Shown here: one piece after another, positions 1 through 12,110 of the stretch
Layout of the letters: each line of letters begins with the position of its first letter
Position numbering within the stretch: position 1 is the first letter of the stretch
NCBI RefSeq assembly: GCF_032854445.1
Contig: NC_088301.1
Span: 38,675,187 to 38,739,186, forward strand
Source of the DNA: Liolophura sinensis
Lineage: Eukaryota; Mollusca; Polyplacophora; Chitonida; Chitonidae
Direction of reading: 5' to 3'
DNA: 64,000 nt
Notes under the pieces: generated by a model
The model's input: the letters and a program-made list of their open reading frames with translations, nothing else
Told to the model about the DNA's origin: nothing
Database searches by the model: none
Made by a program: the position numbers and the translations under genes

Positions 1-205
1 CAGCACAATAACCTGGGAACCTCTCACCAGTGCGGTCACTGAAAATTCATGGTGGCTTCCTCTGTGGGTCATATGTGGGAAAGTCTGTCAGCAACCGGGG
101 ACGAGTGGTCGTTGGCTTCCCCCGAGCTCTGCCCGGTTTTCTGCTATCATAATGCTAATCGCTGTCTCATAAGAGAAATATTCTTCAGTACGACGTAAAA
201 CAACA
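1..205 (+). mobile_element. tRNA-derived SINE, 5' edge cut by window
   Basis: This plus-oriented copy matches the same family seen complete at 18635-18891 and 42882-43149. It begins inside the tRNA-like head (CTCTCACCAGTGCGGTC), then has the body with ATGTGGGAAAGTCTGTCAGC and CCCGAGCTCTGCCCGG, and ends with the degraded tail AAATATTCTTCAGTACGACG followed by an A-rich stretch. It is diverged from the other copies and probably lies in the last intron of ZP gene A. Confidence 0.75.
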
Positions 206-382
206 AAAACAAAAAATAAAGAAATAAAGAAATCTGTGTCTTGTTTAGCAATAGACAATCGTTTGCTAAGAAATCTGCGTATTTATTCCTACTTGACTCA
301 GATAATCCTGGCGGCAAAAATAATTATATCCTTATATTTCTGTTAATATCACAGGTTGGTAAGCTTTATTGCTTCATTTCAG

Positions 383-555
383 ATTACCCAGTTACGAGTG
401 AACTTCAGGATGATGGAAATCGAAGTGTTGAGACCATCAGCTGCATGGAGACACCAGAGTACATCGGTGTTATGGCCACACTTGGAACTATGGTACTGGC
501 CACATCCATCCTGGCTCTGGTCTTTGGGATGAAGGTCTCAGGAATGAAGCCTTAA
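383..555 (+). CDS. ZP-domain membrane protein A, last exon only
   Basis: This is the terminal coding exon of a gene whose remainder lies left of the window. The acceptor is TTCATTTCAG and the exon enters in phase 1 (the first codon, Asp, is split), exactly as in the last exon of gene B. It encodes a short acidic ectodomain stub, then CMETPEYIGVMATLGTMVLA, a hydrophobic helix, and a short tail ending ...SGMKP before TAA at 553-555. The CxxxPEYIGV(L/M)A block is shared with gene B (CLQEPEYIGVLAVLG), so this is the third member of the same tandem family. The ZP module itself is not visible here. The call rests on paralogy to gene B, the matching intron phase, and the position directly upstream on the same strand. 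Confidence 0.72.
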
Positions 556-1235
556 TACCAAATCCACAGTTATTCATCTCGCAACTCATCTATTCGGAGA
601 TCGTGTACTTTAGGACATGGTTCCAATATATATGTTTTTAGGCCTATGTCCTCATTCAACGCTGTTTAGTTTTTATATTTTTGGTGTAAACCTTGCAGTG
701 ATCGGGCGCTTGCAAGTGACTGAGGAAATTTCCACATATTACGCGCCTCCTCAGTGTACATCTATATATATGACGAAGTCGTCTTAAGATTCGGAACTTT
801 AACCAAGTTTAAACGAGTTTTGTTTGTGAATTTAGTTTAAACAACACAGGCAATCTTTTTTATTCTAGACGCCCTACAAAAAAGCCGACTAATGTGGCGC
901 TCTCTTACGGTCAAAAATGTTATTTGTAAACATTTAGTTTCTTATTGAAGTTCCTAAGCAATCAGTTTGAATTATCGGAGCGCTTGCAAAAATTCAAGTC
1001 TCAAGTGTTGTTAGAATCCCAAATCGCTCTATACGATTTGCTATTAATTGTTGGTCCATGTGAATTTTATAGGATATATTGAGTGTGTTTCTGGAATATC
1101 TTCATGTATTTAGAACGTACGAAACCCGAATGACTGCAAATAATCTGTCACATAAACCTGAACTTATCAAAACGTTCACGGATATTGAGACTAGTATTTA
1201 TGTTTACGGTCTCTGTCAAGTACCAGTGCTGTTAA

Positions 1236-1241
1236 AATAAA
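1236..1241 (+). terminator. Candidate polyadenylation signal, ZP gene A
   Basis: AATAAA lies 681 bases after the gene A stop codon, on the same strand and before any other gene. It is the first canonical hexamer I noticed downstream. Confidence 0.4.
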
Positions 1242-1319
1242 ATCCATTTACCTTTTTATGGTTCGTCTTGGTAAGAAAAAGGGTTGTAATGATCCACTAT
1301 GTCAAATAAATGATAAAAT

Positions 1320-1430
1320 GTTATTTATTTATTTCTTTATTTGTTTCTTTATTTATTTCATTGAAGTTTTACGCCGTGTTCAAAAATATTTCATTTATAC
1401 TACGGCAGCCAGAATTGTGGTGGGAGGACC
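1320..1430 (-). mobile_element. SINE fragment (3' part)
   Basis: An ATTT-repeat tail on the plus strand is followed by TTTTACGCCGTGTTCAAAAATATTTCATT and the TACGGCAGCCAGAATTGTGGTGGGAGGA block. This is the reverse complement of the 3' half of the SINE family found at 18635-18891. Confidence 0.7.
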
Positions 1431-2756
1431 TGAGACTTTACCCAGTTAATTGTTTGGTTAAAAACAAAAATTCCACTGAACGGTTTTGAAATGTGTTTAA
1501 CATTAACTCGGTTGTATTTATTGCTATACTGATTGCAATACTTAGAAGCACAACTTTAAGGTCCCAGTATTTAATCTTATTCTGATAACATCTATATTTA
1601 TGTGATAGGCATTCAACACATTGTCAGCATTGTGGACGGAGGAAACCGGTATTACCTACAGTATACCACTGCCCTTTGTGAAGTGGGAAAATCGGTTGTC
1701 ATGAGATGACTTTACAGGAAAAAGCCAGAGGATAGACTATGTACGCAAATACATGAGCAAATGTGAACCTATCGCTCTTTCGTCTTGGTTTTCAAGGCTG
1801 GGTGTGGTGAGACAACTGTCAAAGGCTTATTTACTTACACACTTCGTTCTCTCCTTGCAGGTTTTCACAAACCTAACAATTTTGTCTCCGCTACGACACG
1901 TGTTCTGAGATGCTTTGTGATTGAAAATAAAAGTTCTGTAAACCTTAATATAGAGTATCTCTCAAACCACGGCGAGTTCAGGTCAGGTCATGTTATAATC
2001 AAGTTACTTATATACAGAGTTTTTAAAAGCACCATACACCCGTCTGAACAGGATCTTGGCACATATAGCTTATTCAGGACATCTTCAATAAAAGACTCAA
2101 CGGAGTGGAAAGGGTGTACGACATACAGATACATCAAGCAGCCTGTGAATGTTTCCTGTGTTGGAAATACAAGTTTATCACTTAGAAGAGCATATGACCC
2201 AAGTTGTGTTGTACGCAGTGATAGAGGTGATCGAATAACTGTGTGTCCTGTGCGCCATGGGCCTTTTCTAATTCAAGGTGTAAACTAGCGAAGAACAACG
2301 GGAAGGTTTAGGTGTCGGTAAGTTTCACCGTGAAGTATTTTCTTGCTCTTTGGCTGACTTATAACAAATGTAATTGATTGTCACCTGAATTCCAACGCTG
2401 GTTATCAGATTAATACACATTTTATTTGATTTGAATACCTAAGAATATTTTTGTTTATGCAAACATTTGACATTTGACAAATGATGGATTTTATTTGCAT
2501 TAAACCCAGTAGAAAATGATTGGATTATTACCGCTATATACAATTCATTGAAGTAATTGCCCTTAGCAATGCATACCAACATTCATTCTTTAATCGTTAA
2601 CTAGGACAGTATCACGATTTAAAATAACCGCTTCTTAGGTTGCTTCCCTACAGTGACATTCTGAAACAAGGTATTTTTGCAGATGTTGTCATTATCTAAA
2701 TAATTTTCTGTGCCTACATTTGATTTAAACATTTGCTCTGAATCTTTCTATTTCAG

Positions 2757-5700
2757 TTTTTGTCAGGACTGCACCAAAATGGACCTGTATACAGTCTACG
2801 TTTTCGTGTTTCTTTTTGTGGTAAGTGCCTTTGTGCAAACCATGTCTTCACGTACTACATACGATATTTATTTTTTTAACCCTTCATCTTATTACTGTAA
2901 ACAATAAATCTATGTTAAACATATGCTATTCTAAAATGAACACTTGTAGAGTAGTCATCAAGTGAATTTATAACGAGATATTAATATCAATTACTCTCCA
3001 AAGGCTTATTAATAAGAAACAGGCGTATAGCATAATATTTTTTATCAGTCGTTAGCAGATCAATGAACACTCAAAATATCAATTCTTGTGGCAATCTATA
3101 ACCCCAAAGTTCATAATTCTACTTTAATACCCCTTCCTATTTAGTAAGCAAACAGTGCATCTCATATGGAGACACAGTGTATTTGAATGCATGACTTTTC
3201 AGAGGATTAATTGAAGTATACTGAGATATTCTTCTTTATGTTTTATTTACGTTGCAGACAACTAAAGCATTACCGAGTGGTAAGTGAGCAAATTCATTCT
3301 CCGTGATCTGTTCGGACTGACGTTATGAGATTTTTTCCACTTTTGAATACAGGACTGAAAATGACTTCTCAAATTAAAAATGAAGTATAATTTTTTTCCC
3401 TAAAATTTAGTCTTACACTATTTTTGAACAGGAAATTTGATTCATTTCTTTATTTGTATTCATCTCCCGATTTTTATCAGCAGATGCAATTCACCTATTA
3501 AAACGATCCGTCAACTTCTGTTCACAGTAACGGCTGAGTGCTCGGAAAACATGGGTAATTACGTCATGAAAGCAGAAGTGGTCATTCCAGACACAGACCC
3601 CTTTGAGTACATTACATTTGTTAAAGATGGACAGGAGTTGGACGGCTGCAGCACACAAAACGGACAGATTACAGGAACAGGAACAACTGGCAACCCTTAC
3701 ACTATTACTATTACCATAGACCCAAATACTCCTGACGTCGGTTCCGTTGACTGCGGATTTGTGCGCGTAAGTTGTCACTACATGCAAACACCACCTATTT
3801 ACAGTCAGTTGTAAGCATGCATACAGCTGGGAAACATTCAGAGCACAACCAAGAGAGGTTCCTTGGGGCTGTCTGAGATCGAGACATGCCAAATACATGC
3901 ATGTCTGTAGGATTTTGACGCTCTGTCTGTGTAGAATAGAACTAACACTGACACTGTGTTAGTTTTCTATCAGTTTTTGTCTGTATTTGTTAGCTTCTGC
4001 TTTAGGTTCGTTTTTAACATTGTTCAGCTGATAAGTTCCGTAGCGGATATATCTATCGTGCTGCCTCACTGGAACACAATGACAAAGACACGGTTGACTG
4101 GCCTAACTGCAATTGTTCCTCATTGTGCAGCCTAGCTTGCGAATGACTCATATAACCATGTAGGGCATCAACATGATGCTCTAGAACAGAACCATGTAAA
4201 TATAGTAACCATTTCCACAAAATGTGCACTTTGGCACTAGAAACACATTTGAAAGCTGGGGACAACACCATTGAAAATTTGAACAATCTGTTTTAGGTGG
4301 ACAGAAACTACACCTGGATATTGAAAACTGTGCAAACAACGCCTCCAGTTGGAGAGGGTTTGACTTACAATTTTCCTATCAGATGCGATTATAGTGATCC
4401 TGCCTCTGTCATTATGGTCGACGGCACGTATGTACAACTTCTTTACACTTTCTGAACATATTACATCCCTGTCTTACTGCAAATCAACAGGAGAAATAGT
4501 GAACGAATTTGTTATATATATACATACACCATTTCCATGCTGTTGTACAGATGTATACATTATTTTATCGCATGCATAACAAAATTGCGTAAATTAGACC
4601 TAGTGTTTTGTGCAACAGCAGAAGAAATCTTGGTAATGCAATCTGTTGTAAATGGAGTACCTCTATCAGATATTTTCGCGGCAATAATAAATAAACTTTA
4701 AATTAACTTGATTCTTTAATATTTTTTAGAGGCGAAAACGTTACACGAGTAGAACTGAATCACGTAACTAAGACCGTAGAGCTTAGCGTTGTCAAGGATG
4801 ACATGACAGAATATGCTGCGGGTGAGCCTTACATGCTCGGTGACAGGGTACGACTAAGAATTCATGTCATGGAAGGTAAGTAATACGCATTCTGTTACCA
4901 ATGTCCCCCACTAAAAAATCTGTGTCAGCCTTTGCTTCTAATAATAGTTTATACACAGGCATTCCGGTTATCTAAAATATGTACAGCATGACTAATATCT
5001 TTCCTGAAACAATTTTATTGATGAATGCTGATTAAATAGTTTCACTCGAGGACACGTGTGGTGAGGCTAATTTACGATAAAATTTTATTCAAATTAATTC
5101 GTTTGCTTCCTAATTCTGTAAATTTAGAGTTTAGAGTATCCATTTACAATGATAAATTACAGCATGAACAACTATTTCAGTGAGTACATAGTTTAAGCTA
5201 TCACCTAAGCGCTAGTTCTAAATATTTAAAGAAGGGAAATTAATAGAAGTGTACACGTGATGTCTTTCTAGTTCAGTTTTTTAACACCTCGGCCAATATT
5301 AGCCTAAGGGTATTATAGCTGTTGTGGTCCATCTGGCCGTCAGGCTATATGTCCAAATTCTTGTTAATACGATATCTCTGAACAGTTTACGCCAAGTTCA
5401 CCAAACTTACACCACACTTTAATACACTTTGTTATGAGGAAGAACCCTATTGATTTTCTGCCATATTGAATTATTTCTTCATTGGTGTCATTAAAGTTAA
5501 ATTTTATGAAAAGCTTGATAACACAGTATTGCTGGAAATTCGCCTTTTTGTCCGCCTGAGCATTTAACAGTAATCTGTCTTTTGAACAATAGGATTTAAG
5601 CACATTTGCGCATTGAGTATGAACTCTTTTATTTTTCCCCGTCTGTCGTTTTGATTTAAGGCTGGAGTTGTGAGTGCATTGCATGGTATCTTCTTTGACT

Positions 5701-8160
5701 TTTACTTCCTTAATTTTTCTTAATGCACTGTGTTATCTGTAGAGCTTCATTGCTTAACAATTCGAGGACATTCTCTCAGGTGATAATGGAAGTCGGATTG
5801 TTCAGTTTGCTTTATTAGTACTCTCTTGGGCGCCTTCGGGCGTAGGTCACTAATGGCTTCTCTGGGAAATCTGGAACGGAGCTCACTAATGGCTTCTCTG
5901 AGAAATCTGGAAGTGAGCTCACTAATGACTTCTCTGAGAAATCTCTAACGTAGCTCACTAATGGCTTCTGTAAGAAATTTGCTAGCCTTTGACTACTGAT
6001 GTCACAGGCTCTGTGTGAGAAGTTTATCAGACACTTAGCAGACTGAGGTGATTTTCCTTGGACTCCGTTTGGTTTTCTCAATTCATAAACTTTACCAAAG
6101 GGATGTAGGTGAGACTTTGTTTAAAATGGCGTAAAACATTGTTGAAATTTAAAAGAAAATATCTCGTTTTCTTCCTCAGATGGTACGGGAGTTTATGGTT
6201 ACAGTTGTGATGCCTGTAACACGCCGAATTGTGGCGACCTGGTCTATCCACTTGTTGATGAGGAAGGGTGAGACATTGAACGTTATACCCGTCATTAGTT
6301 TCTGCGAAATTATTTGCTTTGAAATACCTGCAAATCCATTTAACAGGTAAAAAATGTAACTGAAAGCCTTATAATATAAACGACTACTACAGCAATGACA
6401 GTAAACCCAGAACAGCTTTCAGTTCACATCAGCAAATTTATAAACAACATCACCATCGCCAATATAGGGATATTACATTCAGTGTTGCCTGATTTCTTTG
6501 TACAGGTGTGAGACGCCGTCATTTGCATCAATCCTTAACGGTGACGTCGCAGACACTCCAGTCGGCACGTTCATGGTTCCGGGTAATAACGGGTTAAAAG
6601 GGATGGCTTTTACTAGAGAATTCTCTCTCTTTCGCTTCGCTCTTACAAGTGAAGTCTACTTCAGATGCAACTTGGGATACTGTGAGGATGAAGCCAATGG
6701 TTTCTGTTCAAATGTAAGTATGTGTAACACTAAATGAATAGAGCATTCGTATATATATATATATAGGTCAAGTGACTTTCAAAGAAAGTCAAAATTGATT
6801 TCTTGAATTTTAATAACCATTTGCTGAAAAATACCTTGTACGAAAAAGAACAGATTCGAAATCAGCTAATCCATATCGCGTACTATTTATTTGAAAACCC
6901 AAAAGTCTTTAGCCACGTGAAATAATCTACGAGTGGCAAGCCACTACATATTTTTTACAGAATACAGACTGCAACTTTTGCAGTCAAGCATGGTGCTTAA
7001 TTGCACGTTCAGTGTAAATGCATTCCATATTCTGTGGTTCTGCGGCCTTGATATACATGTCGGCAAAAGTATGCTTCAAAAAGAGACCAGCGGATGGTTG
7101 TGGATTCCCCCAGGGCTCACCCCACCATAATGCTGGCTGCCGTAGTATAAGTGAAATATTCAAACACATAAATAAATAAAGCGAGGAATAGTTGCTTTAA
7201 CAGTTAGAAGGAATATCTAATTTCTAAACTTTGTGTGGCATCTTGAAAATGAATACAAGTATGACATTGCCTGAAAATATATAAGTAAACGCTTAGCCTA
7301 AACAAAACGTAAGAACTAAGTCCAATAAAATAATGCAAAGTAAAAGTAATACAAAGCCACCAGCATTTATTGATTTCGTTCAGGTGAACGCACTACTGAA
7401 AGGACAGCCAGTCGGATAAATTAATTACTTTTTACTTTTTTTTATAGCACTGTGCTGTGGTAAGAGGTCTCCGAAGGCGAAAGCGGTCTTCCGATAGGGT
7501 CATTTCCGGTGACTGGATGGTTAGCGTAATAACTGTGACTGGAGAAGATGGAGGGCATGTCATTGGTAAGTCTAAATATGAAACTAAATCATACACAGGA
7601 AAGGTCCATTTTCCTCTATGATATGAAACCCCGAGCGTAGGAATAAAAATGAGCTTGAATAACAAACGTCTTAGGTGCTTAAGTCGGCCATGAGTCATGG
7701 TATGGTGTCACACCGTTGAGGTTCTTTGCAAGTCAAGAGAATGAGCTTCACCGTTAAGGTCTGTTGTAAGCTGATGTATGGCGCTTCATCTTTCAAGTCG
7801 CCTGAAGTCAAGGTACGTACTGCACCTTTCAGGTGTTGTGGGTCAAGGTATAGCACTACACCATTTAAGTCAGTTGTAACTCAAGGTATCTTATAAATAC
7901 CTTGTTTCCAGACAAGGTACGGTGTCAAACATTTCAAATCTGTTCTGAGTCAAGGCGCAGTGCTACATCGTCCCTTTAAATTTCTTTCATATCTGTTTGT
8001 TACAGATCACCCTGATCGACCGAGCATTGGAGACTATTCAGAAGTGAAGCATTGTTTGCAGGAGCCTGAATACATCGGAGTACTTGCCGTTTTGGGAACA
8101 GGGTTTCTAGGATGCATTGTGGTTGGATCATTAATAAGCCACAAGCTGAACTTGAAATAA
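2757..8160 (+). CDS. ZP-domain type I membrane protein B (complete)
   Basis: Nine coding exons are 2779-2820, 3258-3279, 3528-3766, 4297-4427, 4730-4875, 6180-6267, 6506-6713, 7448-7565 and 8006-8160. All have GT-AG borders and join in frame into 382 aa (stop 8158-8160). The 5'UTR part of exon 1 probably starts after the acceptor at 2755-2756. Residues 1-19 form a hydrophobic signal peptide. The ZP-N half carries Cys26, Cys62, Cys97 and Cys131, the last in the typical (F/Y)xIRC context. The ZP-C half has cysteine pairs in YSCDACNTPNC, GCETP and FRCNLGYC. A polybasic RRRKR furin-type site at residues 301-305 is followed by a stub and a membrane helix at about 354-376, then a very short cytoplasmic tail. 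The order signal, ZP, furin site and anchor is the classic arrangement of ZP proteins that are cleaved and polymerise into extracellular filaments. An egg-coat (vitelline envelope) or epithelial matrix role is inference. Confidence 0.9.
5844..5987. repeat. 36-bp tandem repeat, four copies
   Basis: Four consecutive units start at 5844, 5880, 5916 and 5952. Each contains TCACTAATG(G/A)CTTCTCTG and GAAATCT, with a few mismatches between units. The array lies in intron 5 of ZP gene B. The minus-strand reading frame through it repeats KPLVSS-type residues only because the unit length is divisible by three. Confidence 0.85.
7090..7181 (+). mobile_element. SINE fragment (3' part)
   Basis: GCGGATGG, CCCCAGGGCTCACCCCACC, ATAATGCTGGCTGCCGTAG and TATAAGTGAAATATTC are followed by an ATAAATAAATAAA tail. 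This is the 3' half of the same SINE family in plus orientation, in intron 7 of ZP gene B. Confidence 0.8.
7690..7975. repeat. Degenerate tandem repeat, period near 45 bp
   Basis: About six diverged units contain variants of AAGTCAAGGTATGGTG, CTACACC and GTTCAAGTCTGTTGTAAG. The array fills most of the last intron (intron 8) of ZP gene B, directly before the exon that encodes the membrane anchor. Spacing was judged by eye. Confidence 0.6.
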
Positions 8161-8379
8161 AATTTAAAAATGCAAGAAGAATAACGGACATAAAAATCTT
8201 TTAATGTAACTTTGAATGTTATATGTACACATGTAACTATATTTTACTTACCGTGGGCAGGACTGGATATAAAATGTGAACATGTGATCGATTTTTAGGA
8301 CTTGCAAAAACATTTTTGATTTATTGTTTCCATTGTCGCTACATTTGCATTACTTTCTTCTATGCCTTGACTAAGAAAT

Positions 8380-8385
8380 AATAAA
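8380..8385 (+). terminator. Polyadenylation signal, ZP gene B
   Basis: AATAAA lies 220 bases after the stop codon of gene B, on the coding strand. Confidence 0.6.
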
Positions 8386-10222
8386 GTTTACCTCAGTCAC
8401 AAGCAGGCTAAATCTATGATGAACTTCTGTTACTTCAACAACATCTTGTTATGGTGTTTACAAACGGGCCTTACGAGTTCGTACTGTAGGTATGAAGAGA
8501 CAAAAGAGTTTTGTTGTATAATTTATGTGCATGTCCAACAAGACAAGCAGAAGAGAATGGAAATTTCGTGATGACCGGAAGATACAGGATCAACTATCTT
8601 CTAATGAACCGCGATGCCGTTCATCCAGAACATGTTTCCCCCATAAAATTGCTTTGACAGTTACTTGCCAAATACGAACACAAATATGAACTAAAGACAT
8701 ATCACCACAAAAACACATAAGGAATCCGCAATACCATTTCTGACTTGAACTGAACACCAAAAGGGGGTCTGGATATTGTGCAGTTCAAATGTGGGATTAT
8801 AAGGTTATTGGCAGCACGAGTGTGGTTCCACTGATCGAACGATGCACGGCCTACTAGTGGTATTAAACGGTAGATCCAATGGATCTGTGACTATCGGGTG
8901 CAAAATATTAGGCTTTAAACGCTGCCATTGTTACACCTATGTTCATGGTGTAAATATGAATGTGCTGTAACGTAGTGGATGAAATGAATTTTCTTCTGAC
9001 TCCGATGAGAGCAAACCTCTTATACCGAACCTAATTTCGGTAAATCGGACCAGTGCAGTGATTTGTGTTCGGCAAGGTTTGTCTCCCAAAGAAAGACATT
9101 CTCAAAAAATTGTCGGCCTAAATTTAGTCACGTGACCTACAATTTAATCACATTAGCTACAATTTGGTCACATTACTTACAACAAACACTTTATTAATCA
9201 TGGCCTGACCGAATCACTGGAAATGCGACCATTTTGTAACAAGCAGATAAAGAGTGCGAACAGACAACACTAAAATTTTATTGTAAAAAGTATAATTTGA
9301 TCGGTATTTTATATACTAAGAAATGTGCTTTACAATAACGATATTCTAAGCTGTTTTACATTACCAAATAGAAGGAACCCTTACGCCGACGCTAAAACAC
9401 ACCGCGGCAGTACACTCTAAAACTGCAACTACTTCGGTAATTTAGCAACAATTTTCACCATCTCAGAAATGCTCTTAAAGGGCTCATAAGACCCCAAAAA
9501 ATTGAAAAGCTTGTCACAAGGCTTATTTCTTGATATTTGGAGATGAAAATTTGGCGCATTTATCCTAAGGTAAGATTTATGATATACTTAAAATTTCAAA
9601 TTCTATCCCAGGAATAACGTGTAAACTCTTATTTCGAAATTCAATTAATTCAGAAATGGTTTCGTGAACTCCTGACCCCGGGATCCCGATGCTGTCTGAG
9701 ACATAACAACTCATGTTCTCATTTGTGAACCTATGTCTGAACTTAAAAGCTACATATTTTGACTGTTAGCTACATATAACCTAGCATGATACACGATTTG
9801 AGTACTGGCTTCATTCATCCGTCTTTAACATTTCTTGCGTCTTTCCAAACTGTTGACTGCTTCTCTTTGCAAGAATCCGCTTTAATTTCATATTTTATAT
9901 ACTTTCTTAGTTCTTTGGTGGTTTGTGTAGAATATTGTTGTGGAATTGACCAAAGCGATTATTGACCTGGAACTTCTGTTTACGGCTTACAGTGTACGAC
10001 TGGTATACGAATATCTGTTTTGACACCTAGATCCTTAGAGAGACCCAGTTTTCCGTATAATGTATGCAACAGGCATAACAGATTAACAGATTCTTTGTTT
10101 GAGAATGGTGGTTCATGAAGCAAAAATTACTTGCTTATTAGTAGGTCTTAACATTTGCATCTTTTGTCTCTACACTTACATAGTAGTATTATGTTGGACA
10201 GGGAGAGTGGCATAGCTTGTGC

Positions 10223-10572
10223 GAGTGAGTGAGTGAGTGCTTGGGGTTTAATGTCGCACTTAACAATTTTTCAACCACATGACGACGAAGGATTCATTAG
10301 GGTGTATGTACGTGTAATGTGCCTCCTTGTTGCAGGACGGGTTTCCACCGCTCTTTTGTCTAGCGCTGCTTCACTGAGACGACTTACCGAAGGCAAGTAA
10401 GCCGCTCAGCTTGAGCCATTATACTGATACGGATCAGCCAGTCGTTGCACTATCCTCTTCATGCTGAACGCCAAACGAGGAAGAACAACTTCTTCTTTTA
10501 AAGTCTTAGGTGTGACTCGACCCAGGATTGACCCTGGATCTACCGCTCCGATCTACCAACTGTGCTATCCGG
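10223..10572 (-). mobile_element. tRNA-derived SINE, second family
   Basis: On the minus strand the element begins with a tRNA-like head (TAGCACAGTTGGTAGATC as A-box region and GGGTCGAGTCACACC near the B box). On the plus strand it ends at a GAGTGAGTGAGTGAGTGCTT stretch. The central part includes GACGACGAAGGATTC and GTGCCTCCTTGTTGCAGGAC. It shares no obvious body sequence with the family at 18635-18891. Similar sequences are, from memory, common in molluscs. Confidence 0.7.
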
Positions 10573-11019
10573 GTCGGTTTCGAGGCGCTTGTCTTTCAAT
10601 GACTGCAGGAAGCGCGGGTTTAAATCCTTACTCCTTACAGCACATATGCAGGTGTCGGCCCTTGTTTTATATCACTATAGCCACTGGACAATTTGAACCG
10701 TTGGAGCCTGTAATAAAAACAAAGGCTGGCAGAGAGTTTTTGTGTTTCTTCACTTCCTGCCTCAAGTGACATTTACAGTGCAATTTACATGATAGCATTG
10801 ATTTTCCTTACAGTTTACTTAGTAAACTTCAACCACAAAATTATATAACCCCTAACACCCCTAGGAAGGTGATACTAACCTGCGGTCGTTTAATGCAATG
10901 CAGACAAAATTCTGATATATTTTAACTTGGTGCAAAATAACAGTGCGGAAATTTATAGCATATCAACAGCCTAAAATCTCTGTGTGACAGTATTACGTTG
11001 CCAGTATTCCTTCACTTTT

Positions 11020-11370
11020 CTGTTCCCAGGCGCGTGTATAATTTAAAGCCAAAATAGAAAGCGACCCATGCGTTGTAAGGCGTGTGGTTCAAACCCGGCA
11101 TTGGACAGGGAATTTCGTTTTTGCGCCAATAAACTATCGACGACGCTTGTGCTACCGTTTGCACAGTGTAACGTTCATTGAAGACCAATTTTCTTGCGCC
11201 AGTATTGTATATCAGTGCGTCACATGTGGGAAAGTTTGTCCATAAACTGCCATATCTTGATGGTTTACACCTGGCACTCCGGTTTCCTCCACCCAAAAAT
11301 TGACCGCCATAGTGTAAGCGAAAAATTTAAAAAAACTGGCGTTAAGCAGTAATAAAATAAATAAATAAAT
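11020..11370 (+). mobile_element. tRNA-derived SINE, third family
   Basis: A Pol III B-box-like GGTTCAAACCC lies at 11086-11096. The body carries CACATGTGGGAAAGTTTGTC and GGTTTCCTCCACCC, and the tail is AATAAAATAAATAAATAAAT. The same body is present in reverse at 14050-14285 and, more degraded, at 39290-39400. Confidence 0.7.
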
Positions 11371-11934
11371 GGATGGTGATGGTTGATATATATTACCACA
11401 ACTACAAAAGAAAAATGTTTAAACAAGGAAGGGAAGTACATTTACATAAGTGTAGTATATTCCATGTTTTTTAATACATTTAGGCATATTTTAACTTAAA
11501 TTGTGTTAGTTTACCGAAGCACAAAAAAAATCCTTCCTTAACATTAAACAGATGAAAACGCCTATATTAGTTTCAATACCAGAACATATAATAACTGGCA
11601 TGTTGGCGAACGGCAATCGGTTGTTGGTTACCTAGATATATAACCGATATATCCACACCTCATTGAACACAAGCATAACTAGCTGGTCGGTAGACACAAG
11701 AACAAAACCAAACTTGCGTGACCAGTGAAAAGCTGTAGGTATTCTGCAGTTTAATTTTTCTGCATGGCGACCCGTTCACCGATTTGTCAAACTACAAAAG
11801 CGTAGCGGGTGACCAGATGTTATCGTTTGTGTGAAGATGACCCTGGGAAAGGACAGAGGTCACATTGCACCCCTTTTCAACCAATAGGTATTTCAGAAAT
11901 ATTAAGTGTACTGGTCACTTGACTGAATGGTATA

Positions 11935-12110
11935 CAGATGGTCAGTTCCTAAACAATGAGGTCGCGAGTTCGAAACCAGCTGCATGTTTCCGGTCAGGTT
12001 GTCTATGACTTTAATTCGAGGAGTTTTTCAAGTACATCGGGGGGGGGGGGGGGGGGGTTATCCGGGTTTCTCCATACCACCAAAGCTTACCACCGTGGAA
12101 TAATTCAAAG
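11935..12110 (+). mobile_element. Diverged SINE-like copy with a G run
   Basis: A B-box-like GAGTTCGAAACCAG is followed by a 19-base poly-G tract and then TTATCCGGGTTTCTCCATACCACC, which resembles the GGGTTTCCxCCxCC segment of the other SINEs. The borders are uncertain. Confidence 0.4.
12039..12057. repeat. Poly-G run of 19
   Basis: Uninterrupted guanine homopolymer, a likely site of length polymorphism or assembly error. Confidence 0.9.

Larger units (their letters stand above)
556..2756. other. Spacer between ZP genes A and B
   Basis: The first part is presumably the 3'UTR of gene A, up to the AATAAA at 1236-1241. A degraded minus-strand SINE fragment lies at about 1320-1430. A 167-codon open frame at 1785-2288 (plus strand) has no recognisable motif and may be chance. 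Otherwise I see AT-rich sequence with no further exons that I can support. Confidence 0.5.

Noticed and set aside
5815-6081. Minus-strand frame with repeated KPLVSS-type residues
   Set aside because: Produced by the 36-bp intronic tandem repeat. The unit length is a multiple of three, so the frame stays open without selection.
10461-10769. 102-codon open frame
   Set aside because: Its first part overlaps the SINE at 10223-10572 and it shows no protein motif.
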